Shown here piece by piece: positions 47,386 to 58,060 of a stretch of 64,000 nucleotides of DNA. A program made the translations under genes and the position numbers. The stretch's first letter is position 1, and each line of letters opens with the position of its first letter. Below the pieces are notes generated by a model. It saw only the letters and a list, made by a program, of their open reading frames with translations, was not told where the DNA came from and searched no databases. The stretch comes from Riptortus pedestris (Eukaryota > Arthropoda > Insecta > Hemiptera > Alydidae), in contig CM032230.1 of assembly GCA_019009955.1 (NCBI GenBank), positions 10,093,501 through 10,157,500 on the forward strand, given 5' to 3'.

Positions 47386-48479
47386 TCAGCCCACCATTGG
47401 ATGGAGAGGGCAGACGGTAAACTAATCCCATGTGACTAGTGATACTTAAGGAGTCATGTCTAGGGAGCGCCCCTTGAGGTGTATAGCCTCCAGACCAGCT
47501 GAGCCGTAACGGAGCTGTCTATAACGGGCCTCTCACTGGGTCAACATCTTGTCAATACTCTTGTCATTATTACCTCTCTCCCTACACAATCGCTCAAATA
47601 CTCCTTGGCTAAATAGCTTTAACTAGCTCAATACCTTTCCAGAATGAGTTATTGTACTGTTGTTTAGTATACAACTCGAGTCTCCGCACAGTTCACTGCA
47701 AATTGAAAAACCGCAACAAATCTGTTTACTAACGGATTTTCATCAGCATTTACTAGACACTGTCAGTGAGTGTTTACGGCACTTATTCTAAAAAGAAATA
47801 AAATGACGTCACCGTTCTTGCCCAGCTGGCCATCCACGCCCGTTGCCTAGAACCTGTGCCTCGCTGACTACCTCCTTGGCCACGTGATTGTCTGGAAGAA
47901 AATGGCGACACGTGGATAAGGCCAAATACAGTATTTCTTTACGTAAACAGGAGAATACTCAACATGGAGTAGAAAATCCATAAAGTAGCTGGGTGTTGCA
48001 GGAGGAGATGAGAGTGGGGAGCGGCAAGACATGAGGTACCTCATTTTTTTTACATTAAATCCAGAAGATAGGAAGAAACGAACATCAAGCTCAGTCATCA
48101 TCAACCATTTGCAAAATGCAGCTGATTTTCTAGATATTAATATTCACCGTGGCCCTTCAGGCAATTTAGTTATAATCCAATAAAATGTACACTTTATAAT
48201 TTGCTTTTAGATTATTCACAATGGCCCTTCAGGCAATTCAGTTGTAAATATAAATACATCATGTTATCCATTGGTTACCATTTCATTCTTTCTCTACACA
48301 GTCCACTATTACCACAGTTATTAATTCGTGGGCATATCTCCCTTAAAGAGAGGCCTTGAATTACTTTGTTCAGTGAGAAGAAATTACTGTTGTAATCATA
48401 GCGAAAAAGAAATTGATAAATTTAAACAAAACTTCGCCGGTGCACAATTTCATGATTTATACTAAGTCTCATTTCACTC
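47386..48479. other. low-copy island
   Basis: 47386-48030 is comparatively GC-rich with no repeat similarity. It contains a CTCF-like string at about 47466-47480 and a motif cluster at 47804-47914. A minus-strand 78-codon frame (47868-48104) is unrecognised. 48130-48260 carries a short direct repeat (GGCCCTTCAGGCAATT at about 48151 and 48223). Confidence 0.4.
47804..47914. promoter_or_regulatory. CRE plus two E-boxes
   Basis: A palindromic CRE (TGACGTCA, 47804-47811), two CACGTG E-boxes (47881-47886 and 47909-47914) and AAAATGGCGAC (47900-47909) fall within about 110 bp of low-copy DNA. Clustering of full consensus sites suggests a regulatory element, but no transcript start or gene is visible. 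Confidence 0.3.
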
Positions 48480-48732
48480 GCAAGCGTTAGAATATACTAA
48501 AGCAAAGAGCAATAGCCAGAAACAGACCAGTAACTCTTGAACAAGCAGCCTTGGATTAGAGATGGCACCGCCAACTGTTCACTGTGTAAACTCCAGAAAC
48601 CTGAAGACTCATATCCTCCTGTTCCTCCCATACTCCGGGAGATATGCCTTGCAGCATTTGGTCGAATTATTCTCAGCACAGAACATGTAATAGCCATCCT
48701 GTACGGAGGGGACTACATTAACATACAGGTTT
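48480..48732 (+). pseudogene. possible LINE ORF2 C-terminal remnant
   Basis: A 70-codon frame starting at TTG 48537 includes CSLCKLQKPEDSYPPVPPIL followed by REICLAAFG. It resembles the CxxC part of the zinc-knuckle-like tail at the C-terminus of some non-LTR retrotransposon ORF2 proteins. The expected downstream His and Cys are absent, so it is decayed or the call is wrong. A HINE inserted at its right edge. Confidence 0.3.
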
Positions 48733-49605
48733 TAGCAGATTTGACTTAAGGGAAATCTGCTATTGAGGTCGTACTCAATAGTCGAAAATGAGGTCCGTTC
48801 AAAACTGTATCTCTGAATATATATTTGTCTGTTACCGCTTTAGCGGTCACAATTATATTTTAATCGTTACCAAACTCGATATTTAGGCGTTTAATGTAAA
48901 AAAAAAAAAATCAATTTCGTTAACGGCTGAAATCTAACCAGGAGGAGGGAAGGTTTAGAAGGGAGGAATTTCGAAATATCTTTGTTACTATACGACCTAT
49001 CGAATAGTGTTCTGTACAGATTGTCCGTATAATGAGTATTAGCCAAGATATTTTGATTTTATAGTTTTACGCTTTCAGTAAACCACCACTCCTACTAGTG
49101 TCATATTAATAATAAGCTGTTATATCATTAACCAGTTCATTACAAGGTTAAATACCAAATATTGTTTTCATTGTACTTTTACTTTGTGAGATATATGCAA
49201 ATACTTTCTGTTGAACACCCCCACCCTTCTTTTGTTATTTGATAACTAAAATTTGCTTGATTGAGATCAAATTGATTCTGGTTCATTACAAATTACAGCA
49301 CTAGTTTCAGTAAATTGTTTTAAATTAAATTTATATATTTTATTCAGATAATTGTTTGTCTTTCCGGTCTAACTGTCTATTCAGCGCTACGAGGTTGGCT
49401 GCTCTGTTTGTTTACAATTCAGTCGCTCTCTGTTGTAGAGATTATTAACTTGTATTTGTAAATTGACTTAAAGATTTTTCATTACCGTTTGTATTTTATT
49501 CATTCCTAACATTCACGGTAGTGTTACCGTATATGTATATTTATCTATTGTAAACCTTCGCGTGGGAAATCTGCTTAGTTTACGCAGCCTCTGCGTGAGG
49601 GACTT
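48733..49605 (+). mobile_element. HINE copy, B body with A-type end
   Basis: Tip TAGCAGATTTGACTTAAGGG, a tiny core (GAATATATATTTG), the B-type segment (CCACCACTCCTACTAG, AATAATAAGCTGTTATATC), then A-type TCTTTCCGGTCTAACTG and a good 3' end. The mixture suggests recombination between subfamilies or a parent form. Confidence 0.8.
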
Positions 49606-49708
49606 TTTATTTAGTTAGAAATAAGAATACATGGCGAGATGAGGGCAGTGTGCCATTCCGGTTTGAGAGAAATCTGCTTAATTTATGCAGCCCCTGCGTG
49701 ATGGACTT
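49606..49708 (+). mobile_element. extra HINE 3' end
   Basis: A second terminus (GAGAAATCTGCTTAATTTA, CAGCCCCTGCGTGATGGACTT) lies 103 bp after the first, as at 17.4-17.5 kb. Confidence 0.7.
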
Positions 49709-50379
49709 CATTTCTTTTCTCAAGCATGCTTCCGCGAGTCCACTGCTCTGCGATACCACTGTCATATATACGGAGATGACATACTAGTCGTAAAAACAGA
49801 AATTTCTCCTCCGACATCCGAGTACAACTTTCACCGACAAGGAGATATGCAAAAGAGCTGAATTAGGTTTGTAGAGTTGCGTGGGCTGTTGCTCCAGCTA
49901 GCTGAGCCGGGAATAAATGCATTTTTATGCATATTGCACCCCTGGAGAAATGTCCCCCTGACACATATAGGAACCTGTACCCCGGCCAGTATTTGGGACC
50001 TCCTTCCACCACGCAATGACACACAAACACTTACAACTAAAGTGCAGTAATTCTAGTACCGTTCTAATTACTGGACCACTCTCGACTTAATTATAACTAT
50101 GGAAGGTATATATTTTAAAACTTTGTACCATCTTATTTAGAGTATTTGAGCTCCAATTTGTCAGATTTTTTTTTCCAGTTGTAAAATTGAATGACATTTT
50201 CTTCCTTTTAGTTTTCATTTTTGCTCCTTCTTTTGGCGTGTAGCATTCTTCTCAAATCGAAACTATCCTCGAGACATCTGGGTTACGTGCATTACACCAA
50301 ACCTCCGCCACACAGTGAATGACACTTCTGACCTCCTCCGAACATATATTTTGTATTTCTAAATAAAAGTCTAATCAGT
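49709..50379. other. low-copy spacer
   Basis: No repeat family recognised and no credible ORF. Confidence 0.4.
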
Positions 50380-50870
50380 AAAAGTGGGTGTTTGCCGAAG
50401 GCTGAAAACAAAAATTCACGAAATCAAAAGTTCAAAAAGATTGGTTCTATAATATTTTTCGACCAGGCTCTTAGTAGATTTAGAGATTGCAGAATCACAC
50501 AGGGTCTGATCTGAACACTTGTGATCTCGTCTTACAACATATTCTATTTTTCTATAATAAAAAAAAGCCGACGAGTAGCTGGGGGGGGGAGGAGTTACTG
50601 AAGGCTAAAAACAGGAAAGTACGAATAACTCGGTTAGTACTTAAGTTACGAAAAAATGCATAGAACAAAAGATGTAGACCATCAAAAGTTATACAAGATT
50701 GGTTCCAGAACATTTTACGATCCTACTCATAATAACGAAAAAATATTGAATTTTCGAATTTCCCTCCCTCTCTAAACCCCTACTATTCCTCGTCCGGCTT
50801 ACTGAAAACGGTTAAATATCGACTATTGTATAGATAAAATGAACATTTTCCAGTCAAGATCGTAAAACCT
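50380..50870 (-). mobile_element. diverged HINE body fragments
   Basis: GTGGGTGTTTGCCGAAGGCT and AAAGTACGAATAACTCGG with TAATAACGA and CTCTCTAAACCCC follow minus-strand body order twice. The termini are missing. Confidence 0.55.
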
Positions 50871-50900
50871 TAATTGATGATGTCATCGAACAAAGATTTG

Positions 50901-50987
<87 letters not shown>

Positions 50988-51374
50988 CGCATAATAAACG
51001 TCTCATGGAAACAATATTTGTTATTTAAGCTGCGAATAAAGAGGGTCAAGCTATAATAGCTTATTGCTATTAGGACATGAGTAGGAGTTGGGGTTTACTG
51101 ATTGTTGACAACTAAATATTCCAAATATCTCGGTTAATATTAATCTTAGAGAAAATATGTTTATAACAACATTATTAAAAAATTAAATATACAATAAGAT
51201 TATTTAGAATTTTAGAAATTCACCCCATCTAACCCCCTCCCCCCCTCCAGTCCTATTTCTGCTATTAACAAATTTGACCTTTTTACATAAAAAGTTTAAA
51301 TATGAAGTTTCGTAACTATTAAACAAAAATTGCGACTGCTAGAGAGTTAACAGACAAACATATACATACATACA

Positions 51375-51412
<38 letters not shown>
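50871..51412 (-). mobile_element. HINE body with an extra (TA)n expansion
   Basis: Two (TA)n tracts occur. The one at 50904-50986 lies inside the body string ATTTGCACATAT...CGCATAATAAACGTC, where other copies have none. The other, at 51376-51412, is the normal core after TAGAGAGTTAACAGAC. The 5' segment after the core is replaced by other sequence. Confidence 0.65.
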
Positions 51413-51416
<4 letters not shown>

Positions 51417-51823
51417 GGTATTTCTCCGGATTTTATTACTTTCATTTTTTTATTGTGATACAGCTTAAAGTAGTCGTTATTTCTAAGTTGACTTACTAAT
51501 CTTACTCTCTTAATATTCACTTTGAATTTAAGATAATCTACAGGTTGGGGGCTGGAATAATGACAGACACTTCTATAAAAGGGATTGTATGATGTACTAT
51601 ATACTCTATTGATGTCGGTGGATAATATGTGTCTTGTTGCTTGTTCCAAACTTTTGTTTTTATTTGCTAGGAAATTTGATTCACGCGATATATCGGTAAA
51701 ATACTCTTGCAAATTATTTAAATTTCCTATAGCTTTTACTTGTCAGACCCAATTATAGTTTGTATTATGATAACTGGCATCCAGTGCTATTAATCTACTG
51801 AAACACTTTCTTGCTATTCTATT
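51413..51823 (-). pseudogene. unrecognised coding fragment next to (TA)n
   Basis: On the minus strand a frame of about 135 codons with a single internal TGA runs from the SINE-tail junction (51823) to the TA tract. It includes SRLIALDASYHNTNYNWV, then QVKAIGNLNNLQEYFTDISR and HILSTDINRVYSTSYNPF. It is the most protein-like frame in the window, but I cannot place it in a family. The right end in this orientation has a TCCGG/CCGGA stem and abuts the (TA)n. It is likely a broken mobile-element protein. Confidence 0.4.
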
Positions 51824-51872
51824 GCCTGAGTTGCAAAAAGTGGACGCTAATAAATAATAATAATACTTTCGG
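51824..51872 (+). mobile_element. SINE tail fragment
   Basis: GCCTGAGTTGCAAAAAGTGG, then ACGC and a TAATAAATAATAATAATA tail. Confidence 0.65.
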
Positions 51873-52029
51873 AGATTGACAATATTTTTATACTGAAATT
51901 AAGGATTTTTTTTCAATACCTGAACTGTTACGTGGCTCCGCCCAGTTTCCAGTCTAACCATATAGTTTGGTGTGAGAATTCCCCACCTTTCTAGTCTTTA
52001 CAGATCAACGTCTATGTTCTTAAGTGTAA
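51873..52029. other. short spacer
   Basis: Nothing recognised. Confidence 0.3.
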
Positions 52030-52510
52030 AATGGATCAGTTAAATATCGATTATGATAGAACTAAAATAAACATTATTGAGCTAGAACGTAAATTCATAA
52101 TTGCTAACGTCACGTTAACAACGAATCTGCTTGTATCTCACACAATAAAAGTTCAATGAAAACAATGCATATAGTATTTAATCTTCAAATAATGTGCTTC
52201 ATGGAGAGCTTATTATTAATATGGCATGAGTAGGAGTGACGGTTTACTGAAGGCTGAAAACTAAAAACTTTTACTATTATATTAACTCTTGGTTAATAAA
52301 AACACATTGAAAAATGTATATTTCAAACATTTATAGACAATAAATGAAAATACATTTTCCAATAAGATTGATTGCACTCAATTTTTCAAACCGATTTATA
52401 ATAACGAAGATATTATATTTAATACCTAACCCCCCTCCCCCCGCACTGGTAAGATTTCAACAATTAACGAACTCGATCTTTAGTTACAGTAACAAAAACC
52501 ACCCACATGA
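52030..52510 (-). mobile_element. HINE body, B type, ends lost
   Basis: GGCATGAGTAGGAGTGACGG, AAGGCTGAAAACTAAAAAC and CCAATAAGATTGATTGC, C-tract and TGGTAAGATTTCAACAATTA are in minus-strand order. Confidence 0.65.
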
Positions 52511-52926
52511 AATTCTAAACACAATATGTTCTCGAAAAACCACACAAACCTCAGAATTTTATTTGTATACATCTTCTTTATGGGAAAAGTGCTAAAATAA
52601 TATTCCAGATAACATTAATGTGTAGATTATAAAAATGGAGTACCCGGGAGTTTACTAGTTTCTCCCTTCCATACTAATAGGCCTACAAAATGGTTGGCCA
52701 TTGTGTATCATAGAGCAATTATTTAAGAGAGTTGGTTATGTAAGTGATTCTTTTTTTAACACAATGTTGTACATCATTACGAAAGTCGGCGATGAACTAT
52801 TCATCTCAATAGATATTGTCTCGGCGAACACAATGGAATGTTTATTTAGGTTATCTTCTGGTTCAGAATGTTGTCCTAGCTGGGCCAACATGGAGGTGCT
52901 CGTGTTGGCCCAGCTAGATGGTGTTT
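52511..52926. other. low-copy spacer with strong hairpin
   Basis: No repeat family recognised. A 15-bp stem lies at 52876-52917. Confidence 0.4.
52876..52917. repeat. 15-bp perfect inverted repeat
   Basis: CTAGCTGGGCCAACA (52876-52890) and TGTTGGCCCAGCTAG (52903-52917) pair exactly around a 12-nt loop. It is GC-rich for this window. Confidence 0.9.
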
Positions 52927-52983
52927 GAAAACTTTCTTCAAATATCCATCGATCCCACCCACGAGATGACAAAAATGAGGCCC

Positions 52984-53024
<41 letters not shown>

Positions 53025-53781
53025 TTTTAATGCTCTAGTGGTCGCAATTTTTGTTTGATTGTTACCGAATTAGATATTTCATCGTTTTACGTGATCCAGC
53101 AGAAGAAGGGGGAGGGGGGTGGTTAGAGGGGGAATTTCGAAAATTCGAAATATCTCCGTTACTATACGTCAGAGCAAAAAATCGTATGAACCCAACGTTA
53201 ATGTATATGTAATTGTCTATAAATAATGGTGTATACATATTTTCTGAATCATGAATATTAACCGAGATATTAGGATTTTATGGTTTTCAGCTTTCTGTTA
53301 ACCCCCATTCCTACTTATGTCATATAACCCGCCCCGGTCAACAGAACGTAATTGTATATATCTCACAAAGTAAAAGTTCAATGAAAACAATATTTGGAAT
53401 TTAACCATGAAATGAAGTGGTTCATGAAATAACAGTTTATTTTTAATATGACGTGAGTAGGAGTGGGGCAATTACGTTCTGTTGACCTCCTTATAAATTA
53501 CAGCGCTAGCTATAGTAAATAGTTTTCAATAAAATTAATATTTTATATTCAGATATATTTGAATAATTGTTTGTTTTTCGGATCTAGAATATTTTTATCT
53601 ATCTATTCAGACGCTTTCAGTTGTGGAGATTATTAAAATGTTAATTGACTTAATCATTTCCCTTTACCGTTTGTATTAATTCAATTAATATGCACGGAGG
53701 TGTTACCAGTATATAGATTTAGCAATTGTAAACCTTCTCGTGGGAAATCTGCTATCTTACGCAGCCACTGTGTGGCTGACT
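52927..53781 (+). mobile_element. HINE copy with an inverted internal segment
   Basis: From the 5' segment (ACTTTCTTCAAATATCCATC) through (TA)n at 52983-53020 to the B-type CCCCCATTCCTACTTATG, the order is normal. A minus-oriented B segment (53355-53468) follows between perfect 19-bp inverted repeats. After that the plus-strand order resumes (TATAAATTACAGCGCTAGC) to the 3' end. Confidence 0.8.
53336..53487. repeat. inversion bounded by 19-bp inverted repeats
   Basis: GGTCAACAGAACGTAATTG (53336-53354) and its exact complement (53469-53487) flank a segment that is reversed relative to other HINE copies. Confidence 0.85.
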
Positions 53782-53999
53782 AATTGGGATTATATGCACA
53801 AAGAATCAAATCAATTAATTTATATATCGTAATGTTGTAGATTTTATGTCCCCTAAGGTACAATAAATGAGGAATTAAGGCTGTACTCAGGAAGTGATTT
53901 TCGGAAACATTCAACCACATTCAAAACGCATATCAATTCTATCCAGTGGATGACAAAAAGTCCTTCACGCTGTCATGTCGCTCACCATATAATTCCTAA
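53782..53999. other. HINE scraps
   Basis: 53870-53960 has plus-strand 5' segment remnants (AATTAAGGCTGTACTCAGG). 53956-53985 resembles a minus-strand 3' tip (AAAAAGTCCTTCACGC). Confidence 0.45.
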
Positions 54000-54835
54000 T
54001 CTATATATATAAAAATGAATGTTTGTTTGTATGCACTTTATAGATTCGTAAACGGCTGAACCGAATTTTATGAAACTTGGTATGTATATTACTACTAAAA
54101 CAGGTTAGGTTTCTGGCTATATTAATATTCTCTGAGACGAACAGGAGTGGGGGTTATAAGGGAGGCCTGAAATTAAAAATAGCGATATTTCGCCTCCTAT
54201 TGGTTTATCGGTAAATATGTACATAAAAAAATTTGTTATTAGAGTAAAGTTGTTAATATACTCTTTTGTCGTATACCGAAGTATAGTGGGAGTCAAACAT
54301 TTTATATGGGACAAAAACATCATCCGAATTAAACGAAACTCCGTATGTGATTTGGTATTAACACCTCCTTGATTATAAGCTACATTAAAATTTCGAGGTA
54401 CGAACAGTAGTGAGGGTTATAAGGGAGGTCTAAAATAAAAAAACCGCGATATTTCGTTACCTATTCATTTTTCGGTAAACGTGCATATAACAAAAGTTGT
54501 TTGTTTTGTTATTTAAAGTAACTTTTGCTGTATGCACTTTTGCCGTATAATGAAGTATAAATGAGGTATACACAAAGACCGAAGAAGGGGTTAACAATGT
54601 TATAGGACACGGAAGACAAAATCAAATAAAGGAATCAACGATTTTTGACTATAAGCTACATACTTAGGAACGAACAGTAGTGGAGGTTGATTGGGAGGCA
54701 TAAAATGAAAAATTGTCATATTTCGTTTCCTATTGTTTTTTTGGCGAACGTGCACATGGCAAAAGATGTTTAATTTGATATTTAGAGTAACTTCTTTTAT
54801 ATACATCTTTATCATAATTTAGTATTTTAGTTAGT
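54000..54835 (+). mobile_element. Helitron, intact 5' end, 3' truncated
   Basis: It starts TCTATATATATAAAAATG after an A, then AACGGCTGAACCGAATTTTA. Three internal units follow at about 54150, 54413 and 54680, marked by GGGGGTTATAAGGGAGG-type strings. The hairpin-CTAG 3' end is absent. It is the same family as at 10.3 and 61.3 kb. Confidence 0.7.
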
Positions 54836-55021
54836 GGTGGAGTAGCTAGGCGCGCAGAGTACAGGTAGTTATAAATAAAAATCCAATGAGTAGTACTATG
54901 GGTTTTCTAGAATTGAATGAAAGGGTTAAATATCGAGTATGGTATAGATCAAGTAAACATTTACGAGTTAAGAACGTAAACTCTGAATTGATGAGGTCAT
55001 CACACAATGCACTCACAGACA
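54836..55021 (-). mobile_element. diverged HINE body fragment
   Basis: AAAGGGTTAAATATCGAGTA and GAATTGATGAGGTCATCACA match the block at 19.1-19.2 kb. Confidence 0.5.
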
Positions 55022-55441
55022 AGGTCCTTAGAATAGTTATTTTCATCACTAGTACCAAAAGTGGGTCTTTTCGGTGCGAGGTCTAGTTTTACGAGCGAGG
55101 CGAAGCCGAGTTTGGAAATTGGACCGAGTACCGAAAGGACACTTTTGGTACGTATTATGAACAATACTTTTCATTATACTGCATTAAAACCCTTTTATAT
55201 TTCATTAATAACTTAAAGATACAATATAAGAAATTAAAGTGACACATTATTTTATTTGAAATAAAACATCTGTTTATTAACCTATAATAGAAGAAAAGTA
55301 CTCCTTCAAACACATGTTTATTAGTAACAGGTAAGGTTAGCGCACCGAAAAGATTTTTCAGTACTAGTCCCGAAAAGAGCTATTTTAAGGACTCAAACCT
55401 AGTATTGAAAACACATGTTTTTTGACGCAGTATAATGAAAA
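55022..55441. mobile_element. nested inverted-repeat (foldback) element
   Basis: Three inverted pairs occur: 55024-55056 with 55361-55392 (imperfect, about 32 bp); 55052-55075 with 55130-55151 (ACCGAAA...CTTTTGGTAC arms); and a perfect 15-bp pair TTTTCATTATACTGC (55168-55182) with 55427-55441. The apex of the inner pair contains GAGGCGAAGCCGAG. It is non-coding and the family is unassigned. Confidence 0.65.
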
Positions 55442-55691
55442 ACAAGTTTCGTTATTTATTGAGGTCCACTTTATTATACTACGGCTAATTAAGCAGGGTT
55501 ATCTATAGAAAACCAATATTTTCCGTCAAATTTGTCTATTTTATTATTATTATACAAGTTAGTGAACTAATTAGTGAAATAAAATAGGAAATTCTATTTA
55601 AAAGAACATGGAAAATGAAGAAGTTTCTAGGAATTAGTTGTCCAAGATCGCAAAGATGAAATATTGCTGTTTGTGTTCCGCTAAAAATAAA
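55442..55691. other. spacer
   Basis: AT-rich, nothing recognised. Confidence 0.3.
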
Positions 55692-56120
55692 AAGTCCGCC
55701 ACGCAGGGGCTGCGTAAACTAAGCAGATTTCCCACGTGAAGGTTTACAATAGAGAAATCTCCATACAGGAGCCGAACATTAACGGCAAAGGGTCGAACTA
55801 GCTTTTGGCGGGAAGATTAAATAAAAATGCAAATATCTCGGTTAATATTCAAGATAGAGAATAAATGTATATAACAATATTTATAGTAAATTTAATTTGC
55901 AATATGATTGATTTTGTACAATTTCTCGATCCGACGTATAGCAATGGAGATATTTCGAATTTTCGAAAATCCTATCCTCTAAACCCCTCCTCCCACTAGT
56001 CCGATTTCAGTTGCTAACGAACTTGATCTTTCTTTTAACATAAAACGACTAAATATCGAGTTTGGTAACGATCAAACAAAAATTGCGACCTCTAGAGCGG
56101 TAACAGACAAATATAAAGAT

Positions 56121-56162
<42 letters not shown>

Positions 56163-56285
56163 TTTTGAACGGACCTCATTTTCGTCATCTACTAGATAGG
56201 ATCGATGGACATTTGAAGAAAAATTTCGAAAATTCCGTCATGAGTACAACCTCAATAGCTGATTTCCCTTAAGGGAAATCTGCTA
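55692..56285 (-). mobile_element. HINE copy, C type, full length
   Basis: 3' end AAGTCCGCCACGCAGGGGCT at the left, core (TA)n 56124-56159, GTTTTGAACGGACCTCATTT and the 5' tip GGGAAATCTGCTAG. A deletion has removed part of the C-type segment. Confidence 0.85.
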
Positions 56286-56725
56286 GAAGCCACTCTTACA
56301 AAGTGGAGAGAAAGTGGTTAGAACGATGTGATCTGGAAAAAAAAATAGTTACAAAATGTTAACAAAGTAGCAAACGAAGAAGTAGAAATAAATTAAGTAG
56401 TTGTGGAACTGTCCGACATAGCAATTGCTCGGGGCTTTTGAAATGACTGAAATGTCAGGGAAAATGAAGTTACTTAGACTACTTCTGAGAAAATTACAAA
56501 TAGCTTATTGTTTGAGACAATGCGGTCTAGTTTGTTTTGTCATTTAGCTTTTTTATTTTTCATTCTTTTTATTGAGATAATGTTGTTGTCCTTTTTGTTG
56601 TACATTCGTTGACATTATAATAATGACGTCCAAGGCTATCAAAGCTGAACACTAGCAGGAAGGGAACAAGCGTAATGGCCAGCCTTATACAAAATTGGTT
56701 GATGTCTCACTACAATATTTAATAA
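56286..56725. other. spacer
   Basis: No repeat or gene recognised. Confidence 0.35.
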
Positions 56726-56850
56726 CTAGCTGTGTTACCTGTCACTGGCTGGTTTAAATAAAAAATGAAAAATTTATTGTGAATTTTAAGTGTTATGCAC
56801 TACGGACACGCAGCATTAAACACAAATAAAAATTTGATGACTGAAAGTAA
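56726..56850 (-). mobile_element. degenerate Helitron 3' end
   Basis: On the minus strand the sequence ends AGGTAACACAGCTAG followed by T, with a weakened hairpin upstream at the same spacing as the 11.5-kb copy (GGGTATCTGAGCTAG). The body is short and unmatched. Confidence 0.45.
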
Positions 56851-57091
56851 TGTTTGCGAAAGGCTGAAAATTAAAAAATGCTTCTCGTTTAATATTATAA
56901 TTCATTTATTATATTATAAAAACAGAGAAACAGTGTGTAGACCAAAATTTATCGAAAATTAAATTTACAGTACGAAATAGGAAATTCAAAATATAGTATA
57001 TCCCTCATTAAGATAATATAATTGAATAAGCATCATTAGCAAATTTTTAGTTTTCAAACTTCTGTAAGCTCCCCTCCTTCTCATATCATAT
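56851..57091 (+). mobile_element. HINE body split by solo LTR, left part
   Basis: TTTAGTTTTCAAACTTCTGT and CTCCCCTCCTTCTCATATCA are the B-type segment. It continues at 57746 as ATATTAACAGTAAGCTGTAA. Confidence 0.6.
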
Positions 57092-57306
57092 TGTTGCCAA
57101 AATTAAATACATGAATAATTATCCATGTAATTATCCATAATTAAATCCAGATAATTATCCTGAAGGATTATAATCCTTCAGAGAGTCGCGTATTTGGAAA
57201 GTGTGATGTATATCAAAGAAGCCGACAAAGGTCTAGCTTCTACTAGACCCGTCCAGCCCAACGTCGAAGGGACCAGACAATTCCCCTTTGATGTATGCCA
57301 ACGCCC

Positions 57307-57342
57307 TATATAAAGAACCAGCCAGCTGCGAGCGAGTCAGTG
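57307..57342 (+). promoter_or_regulatory. LTR core promoter (TATA + initiator)
   Basis: TATATAAAG and TCAGTG at arthropod spacing (TATA first base at -32 relative to the initiator A, 57339). Confidence 0.75.
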
Positions 57343-57633
57343 TCTCTCACCTGTCTTGATGTTCACATCAGTGCTACAGTGCGACTTAGTGCAGTGCGGA
57401 AAAGTGTTTTTATAGGAAGAACAGTGTTGTGCCGTGGCTGTAAGTAACAGTTTAGTGCCGTGTTTAAGACAGTGCAGTGCCGCGAAGTACTGGACAGTGC
57501 AGTGCCGTCTTGTTGTGAATTTCAGTGATCGTGAGTGAATTATTGGACTGTGTAATCTGAAGAACAGTGACGCTATCAGTGTATACTGTGAGTAGTAATT
57601 AAGAATAATTACCAAGTGTATTGTGCAATGTGA

Positions 57634-57639
57634 AATAAA
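57634..57639 (+). terminator. LTR polyadenylation signal
   Basis: AATAAA about 295 bp after the predicted start, followed by a GT-rich stretch, which would define the R region end. Confidence 0.55.
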
Positions 57640-57745
57640 TTGTGCAGTGATAAAAACTGTGAAACTTGCGAGTATTTAATTTTGCAATCCAAAAGAACTG
57701 TTATTAAAAACGTTTAATACTGGTTTTGGTTATAAAAACGTAACA

Positions 57746-58060
57746 ATATTAACAGTAAGCTGTAATACCATGAACTACGTTATTCGAAGCTGAAATAGCA
57801 ATATTGTTGTCATTGAACTTATACTGTGCTAAACTACTATTTTACATTATTAACTCGAATTCATATGATGCATTTGATTATGCCATTTACAACAGTTTCA
57901 TTCAAAAGTGAAACCCATAGTAGTTTATAGCTGAAATCGGAGGGAAAGGGGTTTCTATTAGGAAGTTCGAAAAATCAAAATATATTCGTTATTTTGAGTC
58001 GTATCGTAAAATATTATAGAATCAACTTTCTGGGTGTGGATTTGAGGTTTATAGAGAAAA
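57746..58060 (+). mobile_element. HINE body split by solo LTR, right part
   Basis: ATATTAACAGTAAGCTGTAA and TTATTCGAAGCTGAAATAGC continue the B-type segment to about 57860. The rest to 58060 is degenerate. Confidence 0.55.

Larger units (their letters stand above)
57092..57745 (+). mobile_element. solo LTR of a retrotransposon, 654 bp
   Basis: It begins TGTTGCC and ends GTAACA, with flanking 4-bp duplications ATAT (57088-57091 and 57746-57749). TATATAAAG (57307-57315) is placed 32 bp before the A of TCAGTG (57337-57342). A poly(A) signal AATAAA lies at 57634-57639. The interrupted HINE reads through if one ATAT and the LTR are removed. There is no internal coding region or second LTR, so it arose by LTR-LTR recombination. 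The superfamily is not certain; a 4-bp TSD is common in Gypsy-type elements. Confidence 0.85.

Noticed and set aside
46594..48480. Complete second Helitron
   Set aside because: Only the 5' TC end is convincing; no hairpin-CTRR 3' end was found, so only the start is reported.
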